Assembly: GCA_965216225.1 (NCBI GenBank)
Contig: CBDCFF010000018.1
Span: 1-57,832 of the forward strand
DNA from: 3107 sp965216225
Lineage (GTDB): Bacteria > Pseudomonadota > Alphaproteobacteria > Rhodobacterales > Rhodobacteraceae
DNA: 57,832 nt
Direction: 5' to 3'
The position numbers and the translations under genes are program-made. The notes beneath the pieces were generated by a model that was not told the DNA's origin, made no database searches, and saw nothing but the letters and a program-made list of their open reading frames with translations. Shown here piece after piece: positions 43,601 through 52,492 of the stretch (position 1 is the stretch's first letter; each line of letters opens with the position of its first letter).

Positions 43601-43936
43601 CGCCGCCTTCGCACTCGTCACGGACCCCATGTCGAAGGTCGACACGTAGTTCTTGAACATCCTGCAGCATTGGGTCGCGACCGTGCCTTCATAGTCCATG
43701 AAGCTGTCCTTGAGGAGGTAAGGCACGCCCATGAACGGTCCCACTGGGATGTCACCTCTGGCGAGCGATCTTCCCAACTCGTAGCATCTGACCGAGATGA
43801 AATTGAGCTCCGGATTGACGGTCTCGATTCTCTCGATCGCCGCTTCCATCACCTCGGCGGCGGACACCTCACGATCGCGAATGAGCTGGGCCAGGCCGAG
43901 CGCATCGTAATTCCCGAACTCGCCTGCGATCGCCAT
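40694..43936 (-). CDS. Chimeric frame: amidase N-part fused to malic enzyme C-part
   Basis: A single 1080-codon frame. Residues 1 to about 396 are an amidase-signature enzyme: Lys 76 in LLKDSF, the GGSSGGSASAV loop (151-161) and the nucleophile region ADGAGSIRFPAG (171-182). The text then changes inside one codon neighbourhood (42748) from VLTPNRVITTPKVGRQ to NGTAVLGLGNIGGLASKPVM, which belongs to NADP-malic enzyme MaeB. Its catalytic Lys/Asp segments, STGGGAAGIACL nucleotide fold and C-terminal PTA-like domain follow. The amidase lacks its last 70 or so residues, and MaeB its first 80 or so with the catalytic Tyr. Neither half is complete. The start has a strong AGGAGG. Confidence 0.9.
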   Translation of the reverse strand: MAIAGEFGNYDALGLAQLIRDREVSAAEVMEAAIERIETVNPELNFISVRCYELGRSLARGDIPVGPFMGVPYLLKDSFMDYEGTVATQCCRMFKNYVSTFDMGSVTSAKAAGFLLVAKTTAPECGWGSQTESPLFGDTRNPWHPDRTPGGSSGGSASAVAARVLPIASAADGAGSIRFPAGDCALVGLKVSRGRTTFMPAYPDVLYGGGVVGCVSRSVRDTAAYIDAIADYTPANQYRVPKPERPYVEEAARDPERLRIGYATRSPSELPLDTDCVAAVEAAATLCESLGHDVEETGFDYDFGAMAELERRFVTILHAMVYDFARQEYGREPAEDEFSTFVRSSAAEAEHISGLQHAQDIAAYRRLSADMLAISEPYDVVLTPNRVITTPKVGRQNGTAVLGLGNIGGLASKPVMEGKAVLFKKFANIDCFDIEVNEPDPEKLAGIVCALEPTFGAINLEDIKAPDCFVVEKLCRERMNIPVFHDDQHGTAIVVGAAACNALHVAGKAFEDIRIVSTGGGAAGIACLNMLLKLGARRENVWLCDIEGLVHEGREADMTPQKACFAQKSDKRTLDEVIGGADLFLGLSGPDVLKPDMVAKMAARPIVFALANPTPEIMPDEVSAVAPDAIMATGRSDYPNQVNNVLCFPFIFRGALDVGATEINDAMQIACVEGIAALARQTTSAEAAAAYKGEQLTFGPDYLIPKPFDPRLMGVVASAVAGAAIDTGVATRPVDDVAAYKAMLDQSVFRSALIMRPVFEAAAKASRRIVFAEGEDERVLRTANAMLEETIDKPILIGRPEVIGRRCERAGITIRPGVDFDLVNPENDPRYRDYWGTYHERMARRGVTPDLARAIMRTDTTAIAAVMVHRGEADSMICGTFGEYLRHLAHVSQVLGSDSHRPIAALSLMIQEDGPLFIADTHVHPEPTAPQIAETAIAAARHVRRFGVKPQIAICSYSQFGNLDCDTGRRTRSAMAILDSEPRDFTYEGEMHVDAALDTQVRERLFPGSRLSGPANVLIFANTDAASGVRNILKTCGGGLEVGPILLGMGNRAHIVTPSITARGLLNMSAVAGTPVAEYG

Positions 43937-44095
43937 TAGCGCCTCCTGTGCGCCCTGCGGCTTTGACGTCCGTGGATGGGCGCGTCGGTGTTGTCATTCT
44001 GTTCGTGAAGTATCACCAGCGGTTGCACGAGTTCGCAACCATCGAGATCGACCTTCACTCTCGATCTCGGCCTGATCTCCTCGCGACTTTCTTCG

Positions 44096-45061
44096 TCATC
44101 TCCCTTGGGTTGCGTCCGCGGACCCCGTCCGTTCTCCCATGAAGGCCGCCACCTCGGCATGATTCGGCTGAGGCGCGATGGCGCCGACGCCGGTGGCGGT
44201 TAGCGCGCCTACCGCATTCGCGTACCGCCCTGCCTCGGCGGGCTCTGTGTCGCGGAGCAGGGACAGCACGAACCCGGCGCTGAACGCATCGCCCGCCCCG
44301 GTGGCATCGACCGCATCGATTTCCCAGGCCGGAACATGGCAACGGTCCCCGGCATCGCTCTTGATGAGACAGCCATTGGCGCCGAGCTTCGCCACCGCGA
44401 GCCGTGGCCGCGCGTCCACGATGCGATCGAGAACGGTCTCGAGCGGGGTATCGCCAAACAGATGGACGGAATCTTCCTCGCTCACGTACACGATGTCAGC
44501 GAGGGCCAGAGCCACCGCAAAATTGCAGCGCAGGGTCTCAGGGTCCCCGAGTGCCGGGCGCACATTGGCATCGTAGCTGACGGTGGTATCGGCCTCCCGC
44601 GCGATCTCCATCGCCACCCGGATCGCGTCTGCGCACGAGGGGGAGATTGCCTGGGAGATACCACTCGCGTGCAGGACGCGCGCGCTAGCCACATAGTCCG
44701 GATCGATATCCGTTCCTGCGAGATGGCTCGCCGCCGAGCCGCGACGCACATAGTCGAACCGGTGTTTCCGCTCCTCCGAATAGGTGACGAAATAGAGGCC
44801 AGTGTGGTGTTCCTCGTCGCGCTTGACGTGGCTTGCGTCGACGCCGTGCTTCTCCAGCATCGCGACGAAGGCGCGGCCGAACGCATCCTGCCCGACCCGC
44901 GTGACATAGCCGCACGCGCCGCCGAGGCGCGCGGCCGCGAGCACGAAGTTGGCCGTGTCCCCACCCCAGCCGCAGCGGAAACGATCGACATCGCCCAGCC
45001 GGCCAGCCGATTCGGCGGCCATTTCCACAAGCGGCTCTCCGATGGCAATCAGGTCAGGCAA
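44096..45061 (-). CDS. PfkB-family sugar kinase (2-keto-3-deoxygluconate kinase-like)
   Basis: A 321-residue ribokinase-fold enzyme that phosphorylates a sugar or sugar acid. IAIGEPLVEM at the start, the GWGGDTANFVLAAARLGG block (residues 31-48), and the C-terminal anion hole and catalytic Asp in DATGAGDAFSAGF are present. The GGDTANFVLAAARLG pattern is most like KDG kinases. It is upstream of the amidase-malic enzyme frame (159-bp gap, same strand) and divergent from the FAD oxidoreductase. The real substrate is unknown; within this cluster it may handle a sugar released from an amide or glycoside. Confidence 0.88.
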   Translation of the reverse strand: MPDLIAIGEPLVEMAAESAGRLGDVDRFRCGWGGDTANFVLAAARLGGACGYVTRVGQDAFGRAFVAMLEKHGVDASHVKRDEEHHTGLYFVTYSEERKHRFDYVRRGSAASHLAGTDIDPDYVASARVLHASGISQAISPSCADAIRVAMEIAREADTTVSYDANVRPALGDPETLRCNFAVALALADIVYVSEEDSVHLFGDTPLETVLDRIVDARPRLAVAKLGANGCLIKSDAGDRCHVPAWEIDAVDATGAGDAFSAGFVLSLLRDTEPAEAGRYANAVGALTATGVGAIAPQPNHAEVAAFMGERTGSADATQGR

Positions 45062-45278
45062 GCGGCGCCTCCACGATCAGCTTTCAAAACCCAGTTTCCA
45101 GTCTCTCCGGCGCCGGAGGGCGGCACGATTAAAACGGGATTCATGGTGAGCGAAACCGCCGTCCGGTCAACGGTAGAGAGAGCATATGCCGGTGGAGGCA
45201 CATCTGCCGAAAGGCGCGCGCGCATGATAGGGTGCGCGCGCCACAAGGCGGGCGTGCAGCGCGGGAAAGGGCCGGGGC

Positions 45279-47708
45279 ATGAGGGATCAGGCGCGGGTGG
45301 TGGTGATCGGCGGCGGCATCGTCGGCTGCAGCGTGCTCTACCATCTGGCGAAGCTCGGCTGGTCCGACGTGATGCTGGTCGAGAAGACCGAGCTCACCGC
45401 AGGCTCCACCTGGCACGCCGCCGGGCTGCTGCCGCTCTTCAACATGAGCTACAGCGTCGGCCAGCTGCACAAGTACTCGATCGACCTCTATCAGCAGCTG
45501 GAGGCGGAAACCGGGCAGGCGGTGAGCTTCCACCGCACCGGCAACCTCAGGCTCGCCACCAACCAGGAGCGGATGGACGAATACCGCAACTACTGCGGCA
45601 CGGCGAACACCATCGGCGTCCCCTTCGAGCTGATCGGCCCCAACGAGATCGGCGACCTCTGGCCGCTCTGCAACCTGGAGGGGCTGGTAGGCGCCCTCTT
45701 CCACCCCCACGACGGCCATGTCGCGCCGGTGGACGTGACCCAGGCATTGGCAAAGGGTGCGCGCGACAGGGGGGCGGAGATCAACCGCAACACCGAGGTC
45801 ACCGGCATCGAGCGGACCCGTGCGGGCGAGTGGCTGGTCAAGACCACCCGCGGCGACATCACCTGCGAGACGGTGGTGACGGCCACGGGCTCGTGGGCGC
45901 GGCAGGTGGGCGCCATGGTGGGCCTCGACCTGCCGATGATCCCGGTCGAGCACCAGTACATCGTCACCGACACGATCCCGGAGCTGGAAGAGCGCAAGGA
46001 GCAGGGCCTCCCCGAGATGCCCGTGCTGCGGGAAAGCGATGCCTCCTACTACATGCGCGAGGAACGCCAGGGCCTCATCCTCGGGCCTTACGAGAAGGGC
46101 GCACCGGCCTGGGCGGTGGATGGCGTGCCAGAGGGCTTCGGCCAAGAGCTTCTGCCGCCGGATATCGAGCGGCTGGAGCCCCATATCGAGGCGGCGATCA
46201 ACCGGGTGCCCATGTTCGGCCGTGCCGGGATCAAGGACTGCGTCAACGGCCCTATCCCGTACACGCCGGACGGCAACCCCCTCATCGGGCCGGCCTACGG
46301 TCTCCCCAACTTCTGGCTCGCCGAGGGCTTCAGCTTCGGCATCACCGCTGCGGGCGGCGCCGGCTGGCAGCTAGCGGGCTGGATCGCCGAGGGCGAGCCC
46401 TCCATCGACATGCTGGCGGTGGACCCCCGCCGCTTCGGGGTCTACGCCAACAAGCACTACACCAAGGCCAAGAACGAGGAGGCCTACGCCCACGTCTTCA
46501 TCATCCACTACCCGGACGAGGAGCGCCCGGCGGCGCGGCCCGCCAAGACCAGCCCCTGCCACGACAAGCTTGCGGCCCGTGGCGCCGTCTGGGGCCAGCG
46601 CTACGGCTGGGAGCGGCCCAACTGGTTCGCGCCCGAAGGCGTCGAACCCCGCGACGACTGGAGCTTCCGGCGCACCAACTATTTCGAGCCCGTGGGCGAC
46701 GAATGCCGGGCGGTGCGCGAACGCGCCGGCCTGATCGACATCACCAGCTTCTCCAAGTTCCGGGTTTCCGGGCCGCAGGCGGAGGCGGCGCTCGATCGCG
46801 TGCTCGCCAACCGGCTGCCGAAGGCTGCGGGCCGCATCAAGCTCGCCCATGCGCTCACTGAGAACGGCGGCGTGCGCTCCGAGTTCACGGTGCTGCGCGA
46901 GGGGTCTGAGTCGTTCTACCTGGTTAGCTCAGGCGCGGCCGAGCGCTACGACCACGATTTCTTGCTGCGCCACGTCTCCGGCGACGGTGCGACCATCGAG
47001 AACATCACGACCGCCCACGGCGTGCTGGTGCTGGCGGGGCCGCGCTCGCGCGACATCCTGGCGCAGGTGACGGACGCCGATCTCTCCAACGAGGCATTCC
47101 CGTGGCTCACGGCACAGCCCATCTCCATCGGCGTCGCGCCCACGGTTGCGATGCGGGTCAACTTCGTGGGCGAGCTGGGCTGGGAGCTGCACCACCCGAT
47201 CGAGTATCAGAACCGCATCTTCGACGCCCTGGTAGAGGCCGGGGAGCGACACGGGCTCGCCATGTGCGGCATGCGGGCGATGGATTCGCTCAGGATCGAA
47301 AAATCCTACCGCATGTGGGGGCAGGATCTCACCATCGAGTATTCCGCCTTCGAGGCTGGATTGGACCGCTTCATCGCGCTGGAGAAGGGCGATTTCGTCG
47401 GCCGCGAGGCGCTGATCGCGCAGCGCGAGGCTGGCGTCCCGCAGGACTTCGTCACGCTCGAAGTGGAGGCCGGCGACGCCGACCCCTGGGGCAACGAGCC
47501 GATCTACTATGGCGACACCATGATCGGCCGTGCGACATCCGGGGCCTTCGGCCACACGGTGGGCCGGAGCCTTGCGTTGGGCTACGTCGCGCGCGAGCAC
47601 GCGGTGCGCGGCCGGAGGCTCGCCGTCGAGATCCTGGGCGAGCGGAGGCCTGCGCGGATCATCCCCGGCTCGCCGGTCGACCCCTCCAACGAACGGCTCC
47701 GCGCCTAG
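45279..47708 (+). CDS. FAD/GcvT oxidoreductase (dimethylglycine/sarcosine dehydrogenase family)
   Basis: An 809-residue enzyme of the DMGDH family. The FAD-binding fold VVVIGGGIVGCSVLYHLAKL (residues 7-26) is followed by STWHAAGLL, where the His is the usual covalent FAD site. A DAO domain runs to about 365, a short FAO-type middle to 430, then a GcvT tetrahydrofolate-binding domain (DITSFSKFRVSGP onward) and GcvT-C (PSNERLRA at the end). Such enzymes oxidatively demethylate N-methyl amino acids and hand the methyl carbon to folate. It heads a plus-strand series of catabolic genes; the substrate is not known. Confidence 0.9.
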   Translation: MRDQARVVVIGGGIVGCSVLYHLAKLGWSDVMLVEKTELTAGSTWHAAGLLPLFNMSYSVGQLHKYSIDLYQQLEAETGQAVSFHRTGNLRLATNQERMDEYRNYCGTANTIGVPFELIGPNEIGDLWPLCNLEGLVGALFHPHDGHVAPVDVTQALAKGARDRGAEINRNTEVTGIERTRAGEWLVKTTRGDITCETVVTATGSWARQVGAMVGLDLPMIPVEHQYIVTDTIPELEERKEQGLPEMPVLRESDASYYMREERQGLILGPYEKGAPAWAVDGVPEGFGQELLPPDIERLEPHIEAAINRVPMFGRAGIKDCVNGPIPYTPDGNPLIGPAYGLPNFWLAEGFSFGITAAGGAGWQLAGWIAEGEPSIDMLAVDPRRFGVYANKHYTKAKNEEAYAHVFIIHYPDEERPAARPAKTSPCHDKLAARGAVWGQRYGWERPNWFAPEGVEPRDDWSFRRTNYFEPVGDECRAVRERAGLIDITSFSKFRVSGPQAEAALDRVLANRLPKAAGRIKLAHALTENGGVRSEFTVLREGSESFYLVSSGAAERYDHDFLLRHVSGDGATIENITTAHGVLVLAGPRSRDILAQVTDADLSNEAFPWLTAQPISIGVAPTVAMRVNFVGELGWELHHPIEYQNRIFDALVEAGERHGLAMCGMRAMDSLRIEKSYRMWGQDLTIEYSAFEAGLDRFIALEKGDFVGREALIAQREAGVPQDFVTLEVEAGDADPWGNEPIYYGDTMIGRATSGAFGHTVGRSLALGYVAREHAVRGRRLAVEILGERRPARIIPGSPVDPSNERLRA

Positions 47709-47750
47709 ACCGCGCGCAGCGGGCGCGACACACAGCATCGAGGAGACACC

Positions 47751-48563
47751 ATGGCACTCGCCGAGCGCGACATCACTGTCGAGGGGCACCGGGTTCATCT
47801 CTGGGAAGGAGGCGAAGGCTTTCCCATCCTGATGCTGCATGGCTCCGGCCCCGGCGCCGGCACCATCGGCAATTGGCGCCTGGTGCTGGAGCCGCTGGCG
47901 GCACGCTATCGGATCACGGCCACCGACCTGATCGGCTTCGGCGCCTCCGGGCGCAAGATCGAGGAGCCCTATTTCGACCTGCCGCTCTGGCGGCGCCAGG
48001 CCCAGGCAGTGCTCGACCTTCTGCCGGCCGGCGATGTGGGCGTGATCGGCCATTCGCTCTCGGCCAGCCTTGCGCTGGGTCTCGCGATGGACAATCCCCG
48101 CGTCACCAGGGTGATGACCACCGGGGCCATGGGCGCGCCCGCGCGTGCAAACCGCGAGACCGAGATCTGCTGGCGCTTCCCCGAGACCCGCGAAGAGCTG
48201 CGGGAGGCGGCGGAGATCCTGGTCCACGACCCGTCCGTCATCACCGACGCCTTCCTCGATGCGCGCATGGCGATCCTCCACGACGGCGAGTACGGCCCCT
48301 ACTTCCGCAGCATGTTCGCGGGCGACAAGCAGCGCTACATCGACGAAGCGGTGCTCCCGCCCGATCGGTTGTCGTCGCTCGCCTGCCAGGTGATGATGCT
48401 CCACGGTCGCGACGACCGGCCCTTCCCCTGCGAGGAGAACACGCGCGTGCTCGCTCGCCATATTCGGAAGGCCGACACGTTCGTGATCGCCGCGTGCGGC
48501 CATTCGCCGGCGCTTGAACATCCTGATAAACTGCTGGCTGCGGCGCAGATGCTGTTCGGCTGA
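47751..48563 (+). CDS. Alpha/beta-hydrolase
   Basis: A 270-residue hydrolase of the kind found in aromatic and ester catabolism (C-C bond hydrolases and related). The oxyanion strand MLHGSGPGAGTIGNWRLV (residues 24-41) matches the meta-cleavage hydrolase style. The nucleophile elbow is GHSLSASLALG (Ser near 103) and the catalytic His is in ACGHSPALEHP (near 250). It begins 42 bp after the oxidoreductase and is followed by an amidohydrolase 69 bp later, so the genes are probably one operon. The substrate is unknown. Confidence 0.88.
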   Translation: MALAERDITVEGHRVHLWEGGEGFPILMLHGSGPGAGTIGNWRLVLEPLAARYRITATDLIGFGASGRKIEEPYFDLPLWRRQAQAVLDLLPAGDVGVIGHSLSASLALGLAMDNPRVTRVMTTGAMGAPARANRETEICWRFPETREELREAAEILVHDPSVITDAFLDARMAILHDGEYGPYFRSMFAGDKQRYIDEAVLPPDRLSSLACQVMMLHGRDDRPFPCEENTRVLARHIRKADTFVIAACGHSPALEHPDKLLAAAQMLFG

Positions 48564-48632
48564 CGCCGAACGAGCGCGGCCCGGGCGCCACGGAAATCTA
48601 GACCCGATCGGCGCGGGCCTGAGCGTGCCGAT

Positions 48633-50018
48633 ATGACGATGGAGCGGGCGATGCGTAGACATATTCGATGCGGTCAGCTGTTCACCGGGCTCGGTGACGG
48701 TGCGGAACGCGATCAGACGGTGGTGACCGAAGGCGAGCGGATCGCCTATGTAGGGCCGAGCGCGGGCGCGCCCGTGGTGGCGGCGGAGGACGAGGTGGTC
48801 GACCACTCCGGCCAATTCGTGATGCCCGGTCTGATCGACGTCCACGTCCACCTCTCCTACGGCAATGCCAAGACCGAGGAGGACATCGACCTCTACGCAC
48901 CGGTCGAGTTCCGCGCGCTGCGCGGGCTGGAGGCGGCCCAGCGGGTGCTCGCCGCAGGCTTCACCTCGATGGCCGACCCGACCACGAGCGGTCGCGTCAC
49001 ACCCTCCATCCGCGACGCTATCGACGCAGGCCTCTTCACAGGCCCCCGCATCACCTGCTCCGGGCGCCAGATCACCAACCGGCAGGGGCTTTCCGACTGG
49101 TATCCCAGTTGGATCGGCGTGCCCGAGACCTCCATCGGCGTGCTCGCCCGCGATGCCGCCGAGGGGATCGCGGAGATCCGCACCATGGTCAAGGACGGTG
49201 TGGACTTCATCAAGATCGCCATGGACGGCGATTCGATGAACCCGATGACCAGCGTCCTCGTTGCCGGCTACAACCAGGAAGAGACCACGGCGATGGTCGC
49301 GGAGGCCCACCGGCTCGGCAAGAAGGTGGTGGTGCACGCGCGTGGCGCCGAGGCCGTGCTCTATTCCGCCCGTGCCGGCGTCGACGTGATCCTGCATGCC
49401 GCCTGGATGGACGACGAAGGCCTGGAGGCGGTGGTCGAGAACGGCTGCATGATCTGCCCGACCTTCAGCCTGGTGGTGAACGACATCGACTTCACCCGGC
49501 CGGGCGATGGCTGCTATCCGGGCTTCCCGGACGCGCACAAGCGCGAGATCGAGGCTGCCCAGCGCTCCCTCGTGAAGGCGCGGGATGCGGGCGTCACCTT
49601 CCTGAGTGGCACCGATTCCGGCTTCGCGGTGACACCCTACGGCGAGTGGCATGCCCGCGAGCTCGAGCACATGGTGACCTACCTCGGCATCTCGTCGGCC
49701 GAGGCGCTGCGCTGCGCCACGGTCAACAACAGCACCTTCGTGCGCGAGGAAGGCCAAGTGGGCGCGCTGGAGCAGGGCCGGCTCGCCGATATCCTGGTCT
49801 TCGACGGAGACCCGCTGGCCGATATCACCCAGCTTCAGGACCGCAGCCGCATCCGCGAGATCATCCTCGGCGGCGAGACGGTGAACCTCGCCATCAACCC
49901 GAAGGCGCAGCGTCTCCGCTCCGAGTTCTCCTACGAGATGTGGCACCAGGTCTACACGCAGGAGCGGATCACCGAGATCGGCATGAACCGCCCGATTCCG
50001 GCCGAGGCCGCCGAGTAG
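48633..50018 (+). CDS. Metal-dependent amidohydrolase (imidazolonepropionase-like)
   Basis: A 461-residue amidohydrolase-superfamily enzyme. Metal ligands appear as DVHVHLSYG (HxH, near residue 70), a Lys in DFIKIAMDG (near 190), His in VVVHARGAE (near 232) and ILHAAWMDD (near 250), and the late Asp in SGTDSGFAVTPYG (near 330). The barrel is preceded and followed by the small beta domain (HSGQFVMPGLIDVH, LADILVFDGDPL). It hydrolyses a cyclic or linear amide. The start may be 48651 (MRRHIRCGQ). It lies within the catabolic series. Confidence 0.9.
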   Translation: MTMERAMRRHIRCGQLFTGLGDGAERDQTVVTEGERIAYVGPSAGAPVVAAEDEVVDHSGQFVMPGLIDVHVHLSYGNAKTEEDIDLYAPVEFRALRGLEAAQRVLAAGFTSMADPTTSGRVTPSIRDAIDAGLFTGPRITCSGRQITNRQGLSDWYPSWIGVPETSIGVLARDAAEGIAEIRTMVKDGVDFIKIAMDGDSMNPMTSVLVAGYNQEETTAMVAEAHRLGKKVVVHARGAEAVLYSARAGVDVILHAAWMDDEGLEAVVENGCMICPTFSLVVNDIDFTRPGDGCYPGFPDAHKREIEAAQRSLVKARDAGVTFLSGTDSGFAVTPYGEWHARELEHMVTYLGISSAEALRCATVNNSTFVREEGQVGALEQGRLADILVFDGDPLADITQLQDRSRIREIILGGETVNLAINPKAQRLRSEFSYEMWHQVYTQERITEIGMNRPIPAEAAE

Positions 50019-50113
50019 TATCCGCAGGGCGACACCGGGCGGCGCGTCGGCGCGTTCCGGCGGGCCACCCCTTTGCCCTGAACCTTCCGATCTGAAACGG
50101 GGAGCGAGCCGCC

Positions 50114-51286
50114 ATGCCCGTCATCAACCGCATTGCCGCGATCCACGACGATATGACCGCGTGGCGGCGTGACATTCACGCCCATCCGGAACTGGGTTTC
50201 GAGGAGGAACGCACCGCGGCCATCGTGGCGGAAAAGCTCGAGGCCTTCGGCATTCCGGTGCATCGCGGGCTCGCGAAGACCGGCGTGGTGGGCGTCCTCG
50301 AAGGCGCGCCGGGCGAGGGCGCCATCGCGCTCCGCGCCGACATGGACGCGCTGCCGATCCTCGAGGGGAACCACGTCGCCCACCGCTCGACCAACGACGG
50401 CGCCATGCACGCCTGCGGCCATGATGGGCACACGACGATGCTGTTGGGTGCGGCGCGATACCTGGCCGAGACCCGCAACTTTGCCGGCACGGTCTATTTC
50501 GTCTTCCAGCCCGCCGAGGAAGGCCTGGGCGGTGGCGAGGCCATGGTGAAGGAGGGGCTGTTCGAGCGCTTCCCGGCCGAGGCCGTCTACGGCATGCACA
50601 ACTGGCCGGGCATGCCGCCGGGGGAGATCGCCGTCCGCACCGGGCCGATGATGGCTGCGTGCGATGAGTTCGAGATCACGGTGGAGGGCACCGGCGCTCA
50701 CGGCGCTATGCCCCACCTCGGCCTCGATCCCGTGGTGGCATCGGCGCAGATCGTCACCGGGCTCCAGTCGATCGTGGCCCGCAACGTCGACCCGCTGGAG
50801 TCGGGCGTTGTCAGCGTGACGATGATCCACGGTGGCGACGCCTTCAACGTCATCCCGCAATCGGTCGAGCTCGCGGGCACCGTCCGTACCTTCAAGCCTG
50901 AGGTGCGCGAGACCATCGCCGCCGGCATCCAACGGATTGCGGAGAGCACGGCAGCCGCGTTCGGTGCCAAGGCCACGGTCAAGGTGGAGGGGCGCTTCCC
51001 CGCGACGGTCAACACCGGAGACGAGACCGACCGTGCCGAGGCCGCCGCCCAGGCCGTGGTGGGCGCGGAGCGCGTGCACCGGGACGTCGCGCCCTGCATG
51101 GGCTCCGAGGACTTCGCCTACATGCTCCAGGCCCGGCCCGGCAGCTATATCTGGATCGGTAACGGCTTAGGCCCCGGCGGCTGCTTCCTCCACAACCCCG
51201 GTTACGACTTCAACGACGAGATCCTGCCCATCGGCGCGAGCTACTGGGCCACCCTGGTCGAGCGGGAGCTCGCGGCGGACCACTGA
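50114..51286 (+). CDS. M20-family amidohydrolase (hippurate/N-acyl amino acid deacylase-like)
   Basis: A 390-residue di-metal hydrolase. The opening WRRDIHAHPELGFEE (residues 17-31), LRADMDALPI, HACGHDGHTTMLLGAARYL (metal ligands Cys and His), QPAEEGLGGGEAMV (general-base Glu), HNWPGMPPGEIAV and the late CMGSEDFAYML are all in place. Members release amino acids from N-acyl or N-carbamoyl derivatives. The dimerisation domain spans about 180-290. It starts 95 bp after the amidohydrolase, on the same strand; the two may act in sequence on one amide substrate. Confidence 0.92.
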   Translation: MPVINRIAAIHDDMTAWRRDIHAHPELGFEEERTAAIVAEKLEAFGIPVHRGLAKTGVVGVLEGAPGEGAIALRADMDALPILEGNHVAHRSTNDGAMHACGHDGHTTMLLGAARYLAETRNFAGTVYFVFQPAEEGLGGGEAMVKEGLFERFPAEAVYGMHNWPGMPPGEIAVRTGPMMAACDEFEITVEGTGAHGAMPHLGLDPVVASAQIVTGLQSIVARNVDPLESGVVSVTMIHGGDAFNVIPQSVELAGTVRTFKPEVRETIAAGIQRIAESTAAAFGAKATVKVEGRFPATVNTGDETDRAEAAAQAVVGAERVHRDVAPCMGSEDFAYMLQARPGSYIWIGNGLGPGGCFLHNPGYDFNDEILPIGASYWATLVERELAADH

Positions 51287-51329
51287 GCGACCGCGACACC
51301 ATCGCCGGGACGCGCACGGGCTCGATGGC

Positions 51330-52226
51330 ATGAACGACACGATGGAAACGCGTCGGACGGCATGGGGCGCCGAGGCAGCGCGGCGCCAACTCACTGCCGA
51401 CGGCTTCTGCCACGTGCCGGGCGTGCTCGACCCCGCGGTACTGCACGCGACTGTGAAGGCGGCGGGCGACGCGCTAGGAACCATCGGCGCGGATCACCGC
51501 GCGCAGTGGCGCTCGCAGGGGAGTCTCGTCCCCGTCTCGGACCACCCATCTTTTGCGGCGCTCATCGCTCATCCCGGCTTCCAGGAGATGTTCGGGCGGC
51601 TTGGCCTTCACGGCACACGCTTCTCCTCCGGCTACGTCATCAGCAAGCCGCCGGGCGGGCCGGCGCTCTTCTGGCATCAGGACTGGTGGGGCTGGCAACA
51701 CCCGATCTCGCGCGAAGACCGCATCGCCCAGGTCGCGCTCTTCCTCTACATGACCGACACGACGCGGGAGAACGGCTGCCTCAGGCTGATCCCCGGCTCC
51801 CACCGCAGGCCGCATCCGCTGCATGACCTCGTCGATGCCCACGACCCGACGCTCGCGGAGGTGAGAAACCCGGACGATGCCGCGTTCGCCTCGCATCCGG
51901 ACGAGGTCGACGTGCCGGTGACGGCGGGCGATGTCGTCGTGGTCGATGCCCGGCTGATCCACGGCGCCCATCCCAATCGCTCCGACAAGGAACGCACCAA
52001 CATCACGCTCTGGTGGCACCCGGACTACGAGGGGCTGCCGGCGTCGCTCCGGGCACGCATCTGGCAAATTTACGAGCGGAAGGGATCGGATACGGACATT
52101 GCCGCCGACCGCACGCTCCGACCCGACACCTGGCCCGAGCCCTACCGCAGCCAGGCTCTTCCCTTCGTCGTCACCGATCCGGGTCCCGTTGCGCCTGAAC
52201 CCTGGTTCCGCACGCCCGCGTTCTAG
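51330..52226 (+). CDS. Phytanoyl-CoA dioxygenase (PhyH)-family oxygenase
   Basis: A 298-residue Fe(II)/2-oxoglutarate-dependent oxygenase. The iron-binding His and Asp are in LFWHQDWWGWQ (near 112-114), and the distal His in LIHGAHPNRSDKERTNI (near 212) is followed by the Arg that holds 2-oxoglutarate. YMTDTTRENGCLRLIPGSHR is the conserved family block. Relatives hydroxylate acyl-CoAs, ectoine or small molecules. It starts 43 bp after the M20 gene, so it is likely the last gene of the first transcript. Which compound it oxidises is unknown. Confidence 0.9.
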   Translation: MNDTMETRRTAWGAEAARRQLTADGFCHVPGVLDPAVLHATVKAAGDALGTIGADHRAQWRSQGSLVPVSDHPSFAALIAHPGFQEMFGRLGLHGTRFSSGYVISKPPGGPALFWHQDWWGWQHPISREDRIAQVALFLYMTDTTRENGCLRLIPGSHRRPHPLHDLVDAHDPTLAEVRNPDDAAFASHPDEVDVPVTAGDVVVVDARLIHGAHPNRSDKERTNITLWWHPDYEGLPASLRARIWQIYERKGSDTDIAADRTLRPDTWPEPYRSQALPFVVTDPGPVAPEPWFRTPAF

Positions 52227-52492
52227 GCCGCATTTCTCACCAGTTCGCGGCCCGCGTGGAGTGGCATACTCCTTGCGCCACAGCGGGCGCCGCCGCTGAG
52301 TTGCCCCGGCGGCATCCGAATGGGAAACTTTGCAGAGTGCGTGCGCCGGCCCGCGTTCGATCCGCAGTCCCTGTGGGCTCGCGCGAACGGCCGGACGTAC
52401 GGTCACATGGGAGTTCGGCGTCGTCGCCGGCAGTTGGATAGGCCCTCGGGCGTGCCGCTTGTCCGGACTGCGTCAACAGGGGAGATAAGGTC

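Noticed and set aside
43937..44160. Small minus-strand frame between pfkB and the amidase
   Set aside because: Charged low-complexity product, no ribosome binding site, overlaps the pfkB 3' end; treated as intergenic.
46929..49946. A 1005-codon minus-strand open frame across three catabolic genes
   Set aside because: It runs opposite to the FAD/GcvT, hydrolase and amidohydrolase genes, which have full motifs. The product is low-complexity His/Gly/Arg-rich text without domains.
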